Part shown: one piece after another, positions 1 through 7,123 of the stretch | Position numbering within the stretch: the first letter of the stretch is position 1 | How the letters are laid out: every line of letters begins with the position of its first letter | Assembly: GCA_003647675.1 (NCBI GenBank) | Contig: QMNH01000003.1 | Location: 1-19,617 of the forward strand | Direction of reading: 5' to 3' | DNA: 19,617 bases | Origin: Candidatus Falkowiibacteriota bacterium | Lineage (GTDB): Bacteria; Patescibacteriota; Patescibacteriia; Patescibacteriales; UBA12075 | Notes under the pieces: model-generated | What the model saw: the letters and a program-made list of their open reading frames with translations, nothing else | Database searches by the model: none | What the model was told of the DNA's origin: nothing | Position numbers and translations under genes: made by a program

Positions 1-1311
1 ATGGATACCGTAACCGAAGCTGAGGCCGCGATAACTATAGCCCGTGAAGGCGGAATAGGTTTTATCCATCGCAATATGGACATAGAACAAGAAGCGATTG
101 AGGTAAAAAAGGTAAAAAAATCCGAAAGCGGGATGATTATTGATCCGATTACGATTAATCCTGATCAACTAGTGCGTGAGGTTATAGAGTTAATGAAAGA
201 GAATAGTATTTCGGGAGTGCCGGTCATAAAAGAGGGTGGATTGGTTGGCATAGTAACAAACCGGGATTTAAGGTTTGAAACAAATTTGGGAAAAAAAGTA
301 TCGGATGTTATGACAAAAGACAACCTAGTAACGGTTTCAGAAGGCATATCTTTGGAAGAATCGAAATCATTGCTTCATAAACATCGAATCGAGAAGCTTT
401 TAGTTGTTAACGGCGAAAAGTTAATCGGATTAATTACAATTAAGGATATTGAAAAAGTAAAAAAATATCCAAATGCCTGCAAAGATGAAAAGGGAAGACT
501 GCGCGTCGGAGCCGCGGTTGGAGTGGGCCTGGATATGGAAGAAAGAACAGCCGCTTTACTTGAGGCGGGGGCTGACGCGATATGCATTGACACCTCACAC
601 GGACATTCTAAAAATGTAATTGAAGCCGTGAGATTATTAAAAGATAATTTTCCTAAAATTGAGTTAATCGCCGGTAATGTCGCTACAGCTGAAGGCACGG
701 AGGCCCTAGTAAAGGCCGGTGTAGACGGAGTTAAAATCGGCATCGGTCCAGGCTCAATTTGTACAACCAGGATAGTTGCCGGTGTCGGTGTGCCGCAAAT
801 TACAGCTATTATGAATTGTAAGGCGGTATCTGTTAAAACCGGAGTGCCATTAATCGCGGATGGCGGCATAAAATTTTCTGGCGACATTACCAAGGCGATA
901 GCGGCTGGTGCGCATGTGGTTATGATCGGCGGACTTTTTGCCGGTACCGAAGAAAGCCCGGGAGAGATGGTGATTTTCCAAGGCCGAACTTATAAAGCGT
1001 ATCGCGGCATGGGATCTATAGAAGCCATGCATAAGGGGAGTAAGGATAGGTATTACCAAGGCGAAGACTTAAAAGGCAAACTTGTTCCAGAAGGAATTGT
1101 CGGCCGGGTACCGTATGCAGGGAAATTAGCGGATAATATTTATCAGCTGGTAGGTGGCTTAAAATCAGGCATGGGATATGTAGGCTGTCAAAATTTAACA
1201 GAACTGCGCGGGAAAGCCCGTTTTATAAAAATTAGTGCTGCCGGAATGAGGGAAAGCCATGTTCATGACGTGATAATTACCAAGGAAGCGCCTAATTATA
1301 GGCGAGACTAG
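1..1311 (+). CDS. guaB: IMP dehydrogenase, 5' end cut by window edge
   Basis: Oxidises IMP to XMP with NAD+, the committed step of GMP synthesis in the cytoplasm. The window opens at a Met that lies inside the conserved family motif (usually SAAMDTVTE), so base 1 is not the true start; about 50 N-terminal residues are missing. Visible here: the two-CBS (Bateman) regulatory insert at about residues 45-155, the active-site loop GPGSICTTR with catalytic Cys254, the nucleotide-binding GG(I/L) segments around 283-310, the flap Arg-Tyr pair at 350-351 (DRYYQ), and the C-terminal GRVPYAG and [12 protein letters not shown] segments. The barrel appears complete and no frame break is seen. It stops with TAG and is followed by a terminator, so it is transcriptionally separate from the chaperone island downstream. 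Identification is firm; only the start is unknown. Confidence 0.97.
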   Translation: MDTVTEAEAAITIAREGGIGFIHRNMDIEQEAIEVKKVKKSESGMIIDPITINPDQLVREVIELMKENSISGVPVIKEGGLVGIVTNRDLRFETNLGKKVSDVMTKDNLVTVSEGISLEESKSLLHKHRIEKLLVVNGEKLIGLITIKDIEKVKKYPNACKDEKGRLRVGAAVGVGLDMEERTAALLEAGADAICIDTSHGHSKNVIEAVRLLKDNFPKIELIAGNVATAEGTEALVKAGVDGVKIGIGPGSICTTRIVAGVGVPQITAIMNCKAVSVKTGVPLIADGGIKFSGDITKAIAAGAHVVMIGGLFAGTEESPGEMVIFQGRTYKAYRGMGSIEAMHKGSKDRYYQGEDLKGKLVPEGIVGRVPYAGKLADNIYQLVGGLKSGMGYVGCQNLTELRGKARFIKISAAGMRESHVHDVIITKEAPNYRRD

Positions 1312-1320
1312 TTTCTTTAT

Positions 1321-1358
1321 AGGGGATATGTGTATTTTTTCCATATCCTCTTTTTTTT
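1321..1358 (+). terminator. Intrinsic terminator of guaB
   Basis: A GGATATG arm (1324-1330) pairs with CATATCC (1342-1348), and the stem extends with partial pairing of the flanking G/C bases. Eight T residues follow at 1351-1358. It lies 10 bases after the guaB stop, which fits a Rho-independent terminator separating guaB from the hrcA promoter. Confidence 0.8.
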
Positions 1359-1437
1359 AATTTAATAAAAAAGTAAAAATTATTAAAATGCTCATTACGC
1401 TAATATTAAATATAATTTAATTAATTAATATTTAAAT

Positions 1438-1464
1438 TTGGCACTCTTGACAGTAGAGTGCTAA
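1438..1464 (+). promoter_or_regulatory. CIRCE operator (HrcA binding site)
   Basis: TTGGCACTC, nine bases, GAGTGCTAA. This matches the CIRCE consensus TTAGCACTC-N9-GAGTGCTAA at 17 of 18 arm positions (one A-to-G change in the left arm). It lies 36 bp upstream of hrcA, so HrcA very likely represses its own operon. No second copy with both arms was found in the window, including upstream of hsp20, dnaK and dnaJ. Confidence 0.95.
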
Positions 1465-1476
1465 TGATGATAAAAT
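1447..1476 (+). promoter_or_regulatory. Sigma-70-type promoter of hrcA overlapping CIRCE
   Basis: A perfect -35 TTGACA (1447-1452) occupies the spacer of the CIRCE element. A -10 candidate TAAAAT (1471-1476) lies 18 bp further on; GATAAA at 1469-1474 with a 16-bp spacer is an alternative. HrcA bound to the two CIRCE arms would cover the -35 box, a direct way to block RNA polymerase. Predicted transcription start is about 1483, giving a leader of under 20 bases. Confidence 0.7.
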
Positions 1477-1499
1477 GAAATAAGTGTTAAAAAATAAAT

Positions 1500-2180
1500 A
1501 TGGACAAGAGAAAGGAAGTAATTTTAAATACAATTATTAAAGAACATATAAAAACTGGCGCGCCGGTCGGGTCAAGTGTTTTAGTTGAAAAATATAAATT
1601 AAATATTTCATCGGCTACTGTTAGAAATGAAATGGCCAGCCTGGAAGATGAAGAATATATTATTCAGCCGCATACTTCCGCAGGCAGGATTCCAACCGAG
1701 AAAGCTTATAATTTTTATTTAAATAGCATAAAAGGCAAACTGCCGGGCAAGATTGAGATTTCGGAAATAGAAAAATGTTTAGCAAATAGCGGGGAGTCTG
1801 GATTTAAGGAAACCGCCAAACTATTATCCCGGATAACCGGCAACGCGGTTTTTTGGGCTTTTCACCGCCATAATTTATTTTATACCGGGATATCAAATTT
1901 ATTTCAGCAGCCGGAATTTTCCGAATTAGAAGTAATATATGATATATCCGCGATTATAGATAGGATTGACGAAATAATTAATAGTATTTTTGAGGACGTA
2001 AATGAAGGCGTGCATACAATGGTGGGTTCAGAAAATCCGTTTGGTGATTTTTGCGGCACCGTAATAGTAAAATATAAATTTGAAAATAAAGTCGGCCTCT
2101 TTGGCATGCTTGGCCCGATCAGGATGGATTATGAAAAAAATATTGCTTTAGCCCGGTTTATTAGCGGCAAGCTTAAATAG
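1500..2180 (+). CDS. hrcA: Heat-inducible transcription repressor HrcA, compact form
   Basis: Repressor of class I heat-shock genes that binds CIRCE when folded by chaperones. Residues 1-75 form the winged helix-turn-helix, with the typical SSATVRNEMASLE recognition segment (37-49) and HTSAGRIPTEKAY (58-70). The C-terminal signature GSENPFGDF (from about 176) and GPIRMDY is also present. At 226 residues it is roughly 110 shorter than the usual 330-350. The missing length is internal, between the DNA-binding domain and the C-terminal GAF-like part, where the inserted dimerisation domain normally lies. It is first in the island, directly behind CIRCE, so autoregulation is expected. There is no Shine-Dalgarno sequence; the ATG at 1500 is chosen because the family N-terminus starts about here. 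Identification is strong; how it dimerises is open. Confidence 0.93.
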   Translation: MDKRKEVILNTIIKEHIKTGAPVGSSVLVEKYKLNISSATVRNEMASLEDEEYIIQPHTSAGRIPTEKAYNFYLNSIKGKLPGKIEISEIEKCLANSGESGFKETAKLLSRITGNAVFWAFHRHNLFYTGISNLFQQPEFSELEVIYDISAIIDRIDEIINSIFEDVNEGVHTMVGSENPFGDFCGTVIVKYKFENKVGLFGMLGPIRMDYEKNIALARFISGKLK

Positions 2181-2221
2181 TTAGTTAGTAGGAATAAAAT
2201 TATTAAAGATTATTATGAATT

Positions 2222-3058
2222 ATGAATAAAGAGCAAAAGAAAAAATATCCCAAAGCAATTATCGGCGCTTTTATATTTAATGAAAAAAACGAGCTTTTAT
2301 TGTTAAAGCAGGGTAATTGGAAAAATAAATATACTTGTCCCGGCGGCAAGGTTGAATTGGGAGAAACTTTGGAGGAGGCGCTTATAAGGGAAGTGAAAGA
2401 GGAAACGAATTTAGACATAGATGATATTAGGATGTTTGAAGTTGTTGACGGCCTGAATTTAGGAGATAAATACAGGCCGGGCGATGATCATTTTATTTTT
2501 ATTGATTATATCGTGAAAGCAAAAGATCCTGAAAAATTGAAAATAAACAGAGAATCAGTCAAGGCGGTCTGGCTGGAACCGGGAGAGTGGTTAAAGAGAA
2601 AAAAAGATTTGCCGCATAAATATATTATTGAAGCGATTGAGAAAATTAAAAGAGAAGATGCTAGAAACTATGAGGATTTATATAAGCGCGCTTTAGCCGA
2701 TTATCAGAATTTATTAAAAAGAACAACTGATGAAAAAAATAATTTTATGAAATATGCCAATGAACAATTGCTTTATGATATTATTCCGGTTTATGATAAT
2801 TTAAAAATTTCTTTTGTCCATATTGATGAGTCGGCCAAAGATAACGGCTGGGCCGAGGGATTAAAATATGTAATAAAGCAATTTAAGGATGTACTTAGTA
2901 GTATCGGCATAGAAGAAATAAAAACCAAGGGAGAAAAATTTGATCCGCATATCATGGAAGCGATTGAAGGCAAGGGAAGAAAGGTTAAAAAAGAAGTAAA
3001 ACCGGGCTACAAGCTGAACGGGAAATTGCTTGTACCGGCTAAGGTGATGCTTGAATAG
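2222..3058 (+). CDS. grpE: Fusion of Nudix hydrolase domain with GrpE nucleotide exchange factor
   Basis: Two families in one reading frame. Residues about 8-140 are a Nudix domain. Its box at 42-64 reads G, five residues, E48, seven residues, then REVKEETNL (R56, E57, E60, E61), with the usual late Gly replaced by Asn63; the metal-binding glutamates are intact. Residues about 150-278 are GrpE: the helix ADYQNLLKRT, the DIIPVYDNLK segment, EGLKYVIKQFKDVL, and the C-terminal beta domain with GEKFDPHIMEAI and PGYKLNGKLLVPAKVML. GrpE drives ADP release from DnaK. The Nudix substrate cannot be told from sequence. No in-frame ATG, GTG or TTG lies at the junction that would give a full free GrpE. 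The Nudix C-terminal helix runs into the GrpE coiled coil and takes the place of the usual GrpE N-terminal segment. It lies 41 bp after hrcA, the standard grpE position. Confidence 0.93.
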   Translation: MNKEQKKKYPKAIIGAFIFNEKNELLLLKQGNWKNKYTCPGGKVELGETLEEALIREVKEETNLDIDDIRMFEVVDGLNLGDKYRPGDDHFIFIDYIVKAKDPEKLKINRESVKAVWLEPGEWLKRKKDLPHKYIIEAIEKIKREDARNYEDLYKRALADYQNLLKRTTDEKNNFMKYANEQLLYDIIPVYDNLKISFVHIDESAKDNGWAEGLKYVIKQFKDVLSSIGIEEIKTKGEKFDPHIMEAIEGKGRKVKKEVKPGYKLNGKLLVPAKVMLE

Positions 3059-3072
3059 CTTGTGTCAAGCTA
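3056..3072 (+). other. Small hairpin over the nudix-grpE stop codon
   Basis: TAGCTTG, TGT, CAAGCTA: a perfect 7-bp stem with a 3-base loop whose left arm begins with the TAG stop. No T-tract follows directly, so it is at best a weak terminator or a 3'-end stabiliser. Confidence 0.35.
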
Positions 3073-3110
3073 AGTTAATACAATTTTACGCAGAGTTATC
3101 GATAATGATT

Positions 3111-3138
3111 TAATAACTTATAACTAATAACTAATAAC
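3111..3138. repeat. Four tandem heptamers TAATAAC
   Basis: TAATAAC, TTATAAC, TAATAAC, TAATAAC in direct succession (one mismatch in the second unit), in the spacer between nudix-grpE and hsp20. A second four-unit heptamer array occurs at 13482-13509. The style resembles the short tandemly repeated heptanucleotides known from cyanobacterial spacers. Confidence 0.8.
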
Positions 3139-3165
3139 ATATTTAATATTAATTTAATCCGTATG

Positions 3166-3193
3166 TACGCTTTTTACGTTTTGGAAAAGCGTA
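3166..3193 (+). promoter_or_regulatory. Inverted repeat in the hsp20 leader
   Basis: TACGCTTTT (3166-3174) and AAAAGCGTA (3185-3193) are perfect 9-bp complements separated by 10 bases. The repeat ends 18 bases before the hsp20 start. It could be an operator or an RNA hairpin; no T-tract follows, so a terminator is unlikely. Confidence 0.5.
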
Positions 3194-3211
3194 AGCGGTT
3201 ATAAAAAAATT

Positions 3212-3643
3212 ATGTCACCATTAATTAGATGGACTCCATTTCTTGAGCCGTTTGAAGAAATGGATAAAATGTTAAATGAATTTCCGGCTATGCGGAGTAA
3301 GGCCGGTTTTACACCTGCGGTTGACATGTATGAAGACAAAGACAATGTAATCGTGGAAACTCAACTGGCCGGTATTGACCCGGAAAAAGTAAGTATCTCA
3401 ATTGAAAACGATGTGCTTTGCATTAAAGGGCAAAGCGAGAAAAAGAGTGAAATAGAAGAAAAGAATTATTACCGTAAAGAAATAAGGCGCGGCAGCTTTT
3501 ACCGAAGCGTACCTTTGCCGACCCATGTTTTGGGAGATAAGGCCGTGGCTACCGCGGATGACGGCGTGTTAAAAATTTCTATCCCCAAGGCTCTGGAAAG
3601 CAAACCTAAGACGATTGAAATTAAAACAAAAAAGAAAAAATAA
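3212..3643 (+). CDS. Small heat-shock protein, Hsp20/alpha-crystallin family
   Basis: ATP-independent holdase that binds unfolding proteins and passes them to DnaK/DnaJ/GrpE. The 143 residues are a normal length. A short N-terminal arm (1-34) precedes the alpha-crystallin domain (about 35-128), with FTPAVDMYED at its start, the VETQLAGIDPEKVSISIEND core and the ATADDGVLKISIPK signature. The C-terminal IXI motif (Ile135-Glu-Ile137), which docks onto neighbouring subunits in oligomers, is present. The tail is very Lys-rich. It sits between grpE and dnaK, so co-regulation with the island is likely, although no CIRCE precedes it and a leader inverted repeat at 3166-3193 may act instead. No Shine-Dalgarno sequence. 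Confidence 0.95.
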   Translation: MSPLIRWTPFLEPFEEMDKMLNEFPAMRSKAGFTPAVDMYEDKDNVIVETQLAGIDPEKVSISIENDVLCIKGQSEKKSEIEEKNYYRKEIRRGSFYRSVPLPTHVLGDKAVATADDGVLKISIPKALESKPKTIEIKTKKKK

Positions 3644-3666
3644 GATTATCGGTTAAAGCGGTTAGA

Positions 3667-3684
3667 CTAGTTTTTGCGCACTAA
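3667..3684 (-). repeat. Solitary copy of the MITE-like element end
   Basis: Read on the minus strand the sequence is TTAGTGCGCAAAAACTAG. It matches the left terminus of the inverted-repeat element at 10936 (TTAGCGTGTAAAAACTAG) at 15 of 18 positions, and all three differences are pyrimidine transitions. It lies in the 64-bp spacer after hsp20. It may be a remnant of a related element. Confidence 0.4.
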
Positions 3685-3707
3685 CTAGCTAGTAATATAA
3701 GAATATT

Positions 3708-4610
3708 ATGAATAATAAAATGAATGGAGTAAAATTTTCGGTAAAAAAGCCGGTAAAAAATATTTCTAAAAAAATAATTACCGAAAAGAAAATAAAAAAA
3801 TCGGAAACGGCTCAAAAAATACCACCAGCAAAAATTAAAATGCCGAAAAAAACCAATAACAGAGTAATTTCAATTGTTGTTTCTATCGCGGTTACGGCCT
3901 TGATAGCGGGCGGGGGAGTTTACATGTGGCAAAAGAAAGCCAGTTTAAATATAATTGAACAAAAAGAAAAAGAAGCGCAAAATTTGAAATACGATTTGGA
4001 AGAGATATTAAACAAAACCAAAAGTAAATTAACCGGAGCGGAGAGTGATAATGATAATTTAAAGAAAATTAACGAGGAATTAAAAGCCAAGGCCGAGATT
4101 CTAAATATTGCGAAAAGAGAATTTTATAGCGAGGAATATGGTTTTAGCTTTTTTTATCCGGCAGCATTCGGAGAAGCAGTTTTGGAAATCGAAGAGGGCG
4201 TTTTGGGTAAAAAAATAATTGGAAAATTTTCGAATAATGAAAAATTAACTTTCGGCGCCATAACCGAAGATTATAAGGCCGCGACAAGTTCAAAATTAAC
4301 CTTTCTGGATACTCAGGGTTTTAGAAAAAGATGGAATAGTTATTATTTTAAAGCACTAGGAAGTGATACGTATGAAATTAATCCGGTTAAAGTTATAGAG
4401 ATTGGCGGACAAGAAGCGGTTTTGGTTGATAAAAATAGCTTTACAATAGAAGGTGAAGAAATAATTCCGGTTGATATGGGCGGGGATGTTGGCTTTATAA
4501 TAAATTTGGAAAATGAAGAATTTACCGGCATCGGATTTTTAAATTCAGATTTTGGAGTATTGCCGCTGGAGGATTTTGAGTTGCTAATTAAAACTATTAA
4601 GACTAATTAA
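3708..4610 (+). CDS. Unknown membrane-anchored coiled-coil protein
   Basis: Family not recognised. The 300 residues show: a Lys-rich N-terminal region (1-52, probably cytoplasmic by the positive-inside rule); one transmembrane segment at about 53-74 (ISIVVSIAVTALIAGGGVYMW); a heptad-like charged helix at about 82-135, likely a coiled coil; and a C-terminal globular domain (about 138-300) opening with FYSEEYGFSFFYP. That opening recalls PsbP-like or lipoprotein-type domains common in Patescibacteria, but I cannot assign it. The topology puts the globular domain outside the membrane. ATG at 3708 is taken as the start; Met5 at 3720 is possible. It lies between hsp20 and dnaK, 20 bp upstream of a hairpin, so a role in envelope stress is conceivable but unproven. 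Confidence 0.85.
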   Translation: MNNKMNGVKFSVKKPVKNISKKIITEKKIKKSETAQKIPPAKIKMPKKTNNRVISIVVSIAVTALIAGGGVYMWQKKASLNIIEQKEKEAQNLKYDLEEILNKTKSKLTGAESDNDNLKKINEELKAKAEILNIAKREFYSEEYGFSFFYPAAFGEAVLEIEEGVLGKKIIGKFSNNEKLTFGAITEDYKAATSSKLTFLDTQGFRKRWNSYYFKALGSDTYEINPVKVIEIGGQEAVLVDKNSFTIEGEEIIPVDMGGDVGFIINLENEEFTGIGFLNSDFGVLPLEDFELLIKTIKTN

Positions 4611-4630
4611 CAATAATTATAAATAGATAA

Positions 4631-4667
4631 AAAGACAAAATGATTATCTTTTAATCTCTTTGTCTTT
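4631..4667 (+). promoter_or_regulatory. Two-tier hairpin between the unknown gene and dnaK
   Basis: AAAGACAAA (4631-4639) pairs perfectly with TTTGTCTTT (4659-4667). Inside, after a 2x2 mismatch, GATTA (4642-4646) pairs with TAATC (4652-4656) around a 5-base loop. It ends 20 bases before the dnaK ATG and starts 20 after the upstream stop. It could be a leaky terminator, a processing site or a leader structure controlling dnaK. GATAA (4626-4630) with TTATC (4644-4648) offers a weaker competing fold. Confidence 0.55.
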
Positions 4668-4687
4668 AATCTGTAAATTAAATTCAT

Positions 4688-6661
4688 ATGGGAAAAATAT
4701 TAGGAATTGACTTGGGAACTACTAATTGCGCTATGGCGATCATAGAAGGCGGCAAGCCTAAAATACTGGAGAACGCGGAAGGAAATCGCACTACTCCTTC
4801 GGTAGTCGCGATTTCAAAAAACGGCGAGCGTTTAGTCGGACAAACCGCTAAAAGGCAAGCAGTAACTAACCCGGAAAATACCGTTTACGCGGTAAAGCGC
4901 TTAATCGGGCGTAAATTCAACGACGAAGAAATACAGCGCGATTTGAAAAATGTTCCATTTAAAATTGTTCAAGCCGGCGAGGGAGTAAAAGTTAAAATGA
5001 ACGACAAGGAGTATGCGCCGCAGGAAATTTCAGCCATGATATTAACAAAATTAAAAACAGATGCCGAAGCAAAACTGGGGGAGAAAATTACGGAAGCTGT
5101 TATTACCGTACCGGCCTATTTTAACGATTCACAGCGCCAAGCCACTAAAGACGCGGGTAAAATTGCCGGACTGGAAGTAAAACGCATAATTAACGAGCCG
5201 ACGGCTGCTGCTTTGGCTTATGGTTTTGATAAGAAAAAAAATGAAAAAATCGCGGTATATGATCTTGGCGGAGGCACGTTTGATATATCAATTTTAGAGG
5301 TAGACGTTGATGAGGTTGGCGGGGATATTAAAGTTTTATCTACCAACGGAGATACGCATTTGGGCGGTGAGGATTTTGACCAGATAATTATCGAGTGGAT
5401 AATCAGTGAATTTAAAAAAGATCAGGGCATAGACCTATCAAATGATACTTTAGCGTTGCAGCGCATTAAGGAAGCGGCCGAAAAAGCCAAGGTAGAATTA
5501 TCTGCTACTATGGATTTTGAGATTAATTTGCCGTTTATAACTACTGACGCCAGCGGTCCAAAGCATTTAGTAATGAAAATGAGCCGGGCAAAATTAGAAG
5601 AATTGGTCGGAGATTTAGTGGAAAAAACTTTAGGCCCGTGCCGTAGCGCCTTGAAAGATGCCGGCATTGAAACCGGCGCGATTAAAGAAATAATTATGGT
5701 CGGCGGCATGACTAGGATGCCGCTAGTCCTGAAAAAAGTAAAGGAATTTTTCGGGAAAGAACCGCACCTGGGGGTTAACCCCGATGAAGTAGTAGCGATT
5801 GGCGCTACGGTTCAGGCCGGGGTTCTTCAGGGAGACGTTAAAGATGTCCTGCTTCTTGATGTCACCCCCCTGACTCTTGGCATTGAAACCTTGGGAGGCG
5901 TAGCCACGCCCTTGATTGATCGCAATACTACGATTCCAACCAGTAAATCGCAGGTTTTTTCTACAGCGGCCGATAACCAGACCAGCGTTGAAATTCACGT
6001 TGTTCAGGGAGAAAGAGCCATGGCCGGAGATAATAAGACTTTGGGGCGGTTTATATTGGACGGCTTGCCGCCGGCGCCGCGCGGTGTGCCGCAAGTAGAG
6101 GTTTCTTTTGATCTTGACGCCAACGGTATATTAAACGTTAAGGCAGCGGATAAGGCATCGGGAAAAGAACAAAAAATTACTATTACTGCGTCTTCAGGAT
6201 TATCCGAAGAGGAAATCGAAAAAATGAAAAAAGAAGCTGAGGCTCACGCCGATGATGACAAAAAGAAAAAAGAGCAGGCCGAAGTAAAAAATCAATCCGA
6301 AACTGTTGTTTTTACCACTGAAAAATTGTTAAAAGAATCCGGCGACAAGATGAAGCCGGAAGATAAAAAGCAACTTGAAGAAAAATTGGAGGCCTTGAAA
6401 AAAGTTAAAGACACTGATCAGTATGACGAAATAAAAAAGAAAATGGACGAAATGAATGAAGTAGCGCAAAAAATCGGTACTGCCATGTATCAAGAGCAAG
6501 CCCAAGCCGACAAACAGGCTAGCGAAGCGAAAGATGGAGAGAAAAAAGAAGAAGACAAAAAAGACGGAAAAGAAGGAAGCGTAGAAGGGGAGTTCGAAGA
6601 AGAAAAAAGTAACAAAAAAGATGATAATTCCTCAGTAAATTCAGAGGAAGAAAAAAAATAA
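4688..6661 (+). CDS. dnaK: Chaperone DnaK (Hsp70)
   Basis: ATP-driven cytoplasmic chaperone, partner of the DnaJ and GrpE encoded here. The 657 residues are slightly longer than usual. The nucleotide-binding domain (1-385) shows phosphate-1 loop GIDLGTTN (6-13), the [12 protein letters not shown] segment, phosphate-2 loop [10 protein letters not shown] (192-201) and GGMTRMP. The interdomain linker VLLLD lies at 387-391, followed by the beta substrate-binding domain with [13 protein letters not shown] and the helical lid from about 510. The tail is long and strongly acidic/Lys-rich and ends in EEKK rather than the EEVD of eukaryotic forms. The ATG at 4688 gives the standard [13 protein letters not shown] start; no Shine-Dalgarno sequence. 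Expression is probably shaped by the upstream hairpin and by read-through from the CIRCE promoter. Identification is certain. Confidence 0.99.
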   Translation: MGKILGIDLGTTNCAMAIIEGGKPKILENAEGNRTTPSVVAISKNGERLVGQTAKRQAVTNPENTVYAVKRLIGRKFNDEEIQRDLKNVPFKIVQAGEGVKVKMNDKEYAPQEISAMILTKLKTDAEAKLGEKITEAVITVPAYFNDSQRQATKDAGKIAGLEVKRIINEPTAAALAYGFDKKKNEKIAVYDLGGGTFDISILEVDVDEVGGDIKVLSTNGDTHLGGEDFDQIIIEWIISEFKKDQGIDLSNDTLALQRIKEAAEKAKVELSATMDFEINLPFITTDASGPKHLVMKMSRAKLEELVGDLVEKTLGPCRSALKDAGIETGAIKEIIMVGGMTRMPLVLKKVKEFFGKEPHLGVNPDEVVAIGATVQAGVLQGDVKDVLLLDVTPLTLGIETLGGVATPLIDRNTTIPTSKSQVFSTAADNQTSVEIHVVQGERAMAGDNKTLGRFILDGLPPAPRGVPQVEVSFDLDANGILNVKAADKASGKEQKITITASSGLSEEEIEKMKKEAEAHADDDKKKKEQAEVKNQSETVVFTTEKLLKESGDKMKPEDKKQLEEKLEALKKVKDTDQYDEIKKKMDEMNEVAQKIGTAMYQEQAQADKQASEAKDGEKKEEDKKDGKEGSVEGEFEEEKSNKKDDNSSVNSEEEKK

Positions 6662-6674
6662 AAATGTTCTTATA

Positions 6675-6702
6675 GACTACCTCTGAATTCTAAGGGGTAG
6701 TC
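6675..6702 (+). terminator. Hairpin after dnaK, possible attenuator
   Basis: GACTACCTCT (6675-6684) pairs with AGGGGTAGTC (6693-6702), a 10-bp stem with one G-U pair and an 8-base loop, 13 bases past the dnaK stop. No T-tract follows on the plus strand, so it is not a standard intrinsic terminator. It may stabilise the dnaK mRNA end or partly uncouple dnaK from the DUF3467-dnaJ genes. Confidence 0.5.
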
Positions 6703-6767
6703 AATTGAGAATATTAATATAAAATTAATGAAAGAAGCATATACTCCAAATATTGAAATTACGTTAA

Positions 6768-6797
6768 TTGACAAGATGCACGTCGGCAAAATTTAAT
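6768..6797 (+). promoter_or_regulatory. Promoter candidate for the DUF3467-dnaJ genes
   Basis: Perfect -35 TTGACA (6768-6773), 18-bp spacer, then TTTAAT (6792-6797; 5 of 6 matches to TATAAT), with a start predicted near 6804, 18 bases before the DUF3467 gene. Together with the hairpin just upstream it suggests that dnaJ can be transcribed apart from dnaK. No CIRCE is attached. Confidence 0.5.
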
Positions 6798-6821
6798 AAT
6801 TAAAATAATAATTAATATCGT

Positions 6822-7118
6822 ATGAAAAATCAAAATCCTCAACCGCAAAAAAAAGAAATTAAAATCGCCGATAACATTCCCGGCGGCGAATACGCCAACG
6901 CGATGCAGGTAAACCACAACAAAGACGAGATTCAAATGATGTTTTTAAACATCATGGGCGCCAGCGGGCGGGTAACCGGAAAAATAATGACCAATCCCGG
7001 GCATTTTAAAAGAATGATCGCGGCCATGCAGGATAATTTAAAAAAATACGAAAAGAATTTCGGGGAAGTAAAAGAATCACTTGGTCCGATTGAAAAAGAG
7101 ATAGGGTTTAAAGGGTAG
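6822..7118 (+). CDS. DUF3467-domain protein
   Basis: 98 residues. After a polar N-terminal tail (1-18), the rest fits DUF3467, a small domain of unknown function. It has EYANAMQVNHNKDEIQMMF, then GRVTGKIMTNPGHFKRMIAAMQDNLKKYEKNFG, corresponding to the family pattern of a YANxxxVxHxxxE-type strand followed by R(V)xxxPxHxKxxxxALxxNxxxYE. No signal peptide or membrane segment, so it is likely cytoplasmic. No catalytic residues can be named. It lies between dnaK and dnaJ, behind its own promoter candidate and 110 bp before dnaJ, which suggests a link to protein folding or turnover, but that is only positional. Confident in the family, not in function. Confidence 0.85.
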   Translation: MKNQNPQPQKKEIKIADNIPGGEYANAMQVNHNKDEIQMMFLNIMGASGRVTGKIMTNPGHFKRMIAAMQDNLKKYEKNFGEVKESLGPIEKEIGFKG

Positions 7119-7123
7119 TATAA

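Noticed and set aside
1..3. ATG at base 1 as the true guaB start
   Set aside because: The Met is inside a conserved IMPDH motif; about 50 family residues must lie upstream of the window.
375..893. Minus-strand reading frames over guaB, dnaK, the ABC genes, acs and murJ
   Set aside because: They lie opposite genes with unmistakable family motifs, show low-complexity antisense composition and match no family I recognise.
2215..2229. Four-codon frame overlapping the nudix-grpE start
   Set aside because: Too short to judge; ATG followed by TAA at this spacing is likely chance in A/T-rich sequence, although coupling cannot be excluded.
6728..6796. 22-codon open frame between dnaK and the DUF3467 gene
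   Set aside because: Overlaps the promoter candidate, has no initiation signal and no recognisable protein pattern.
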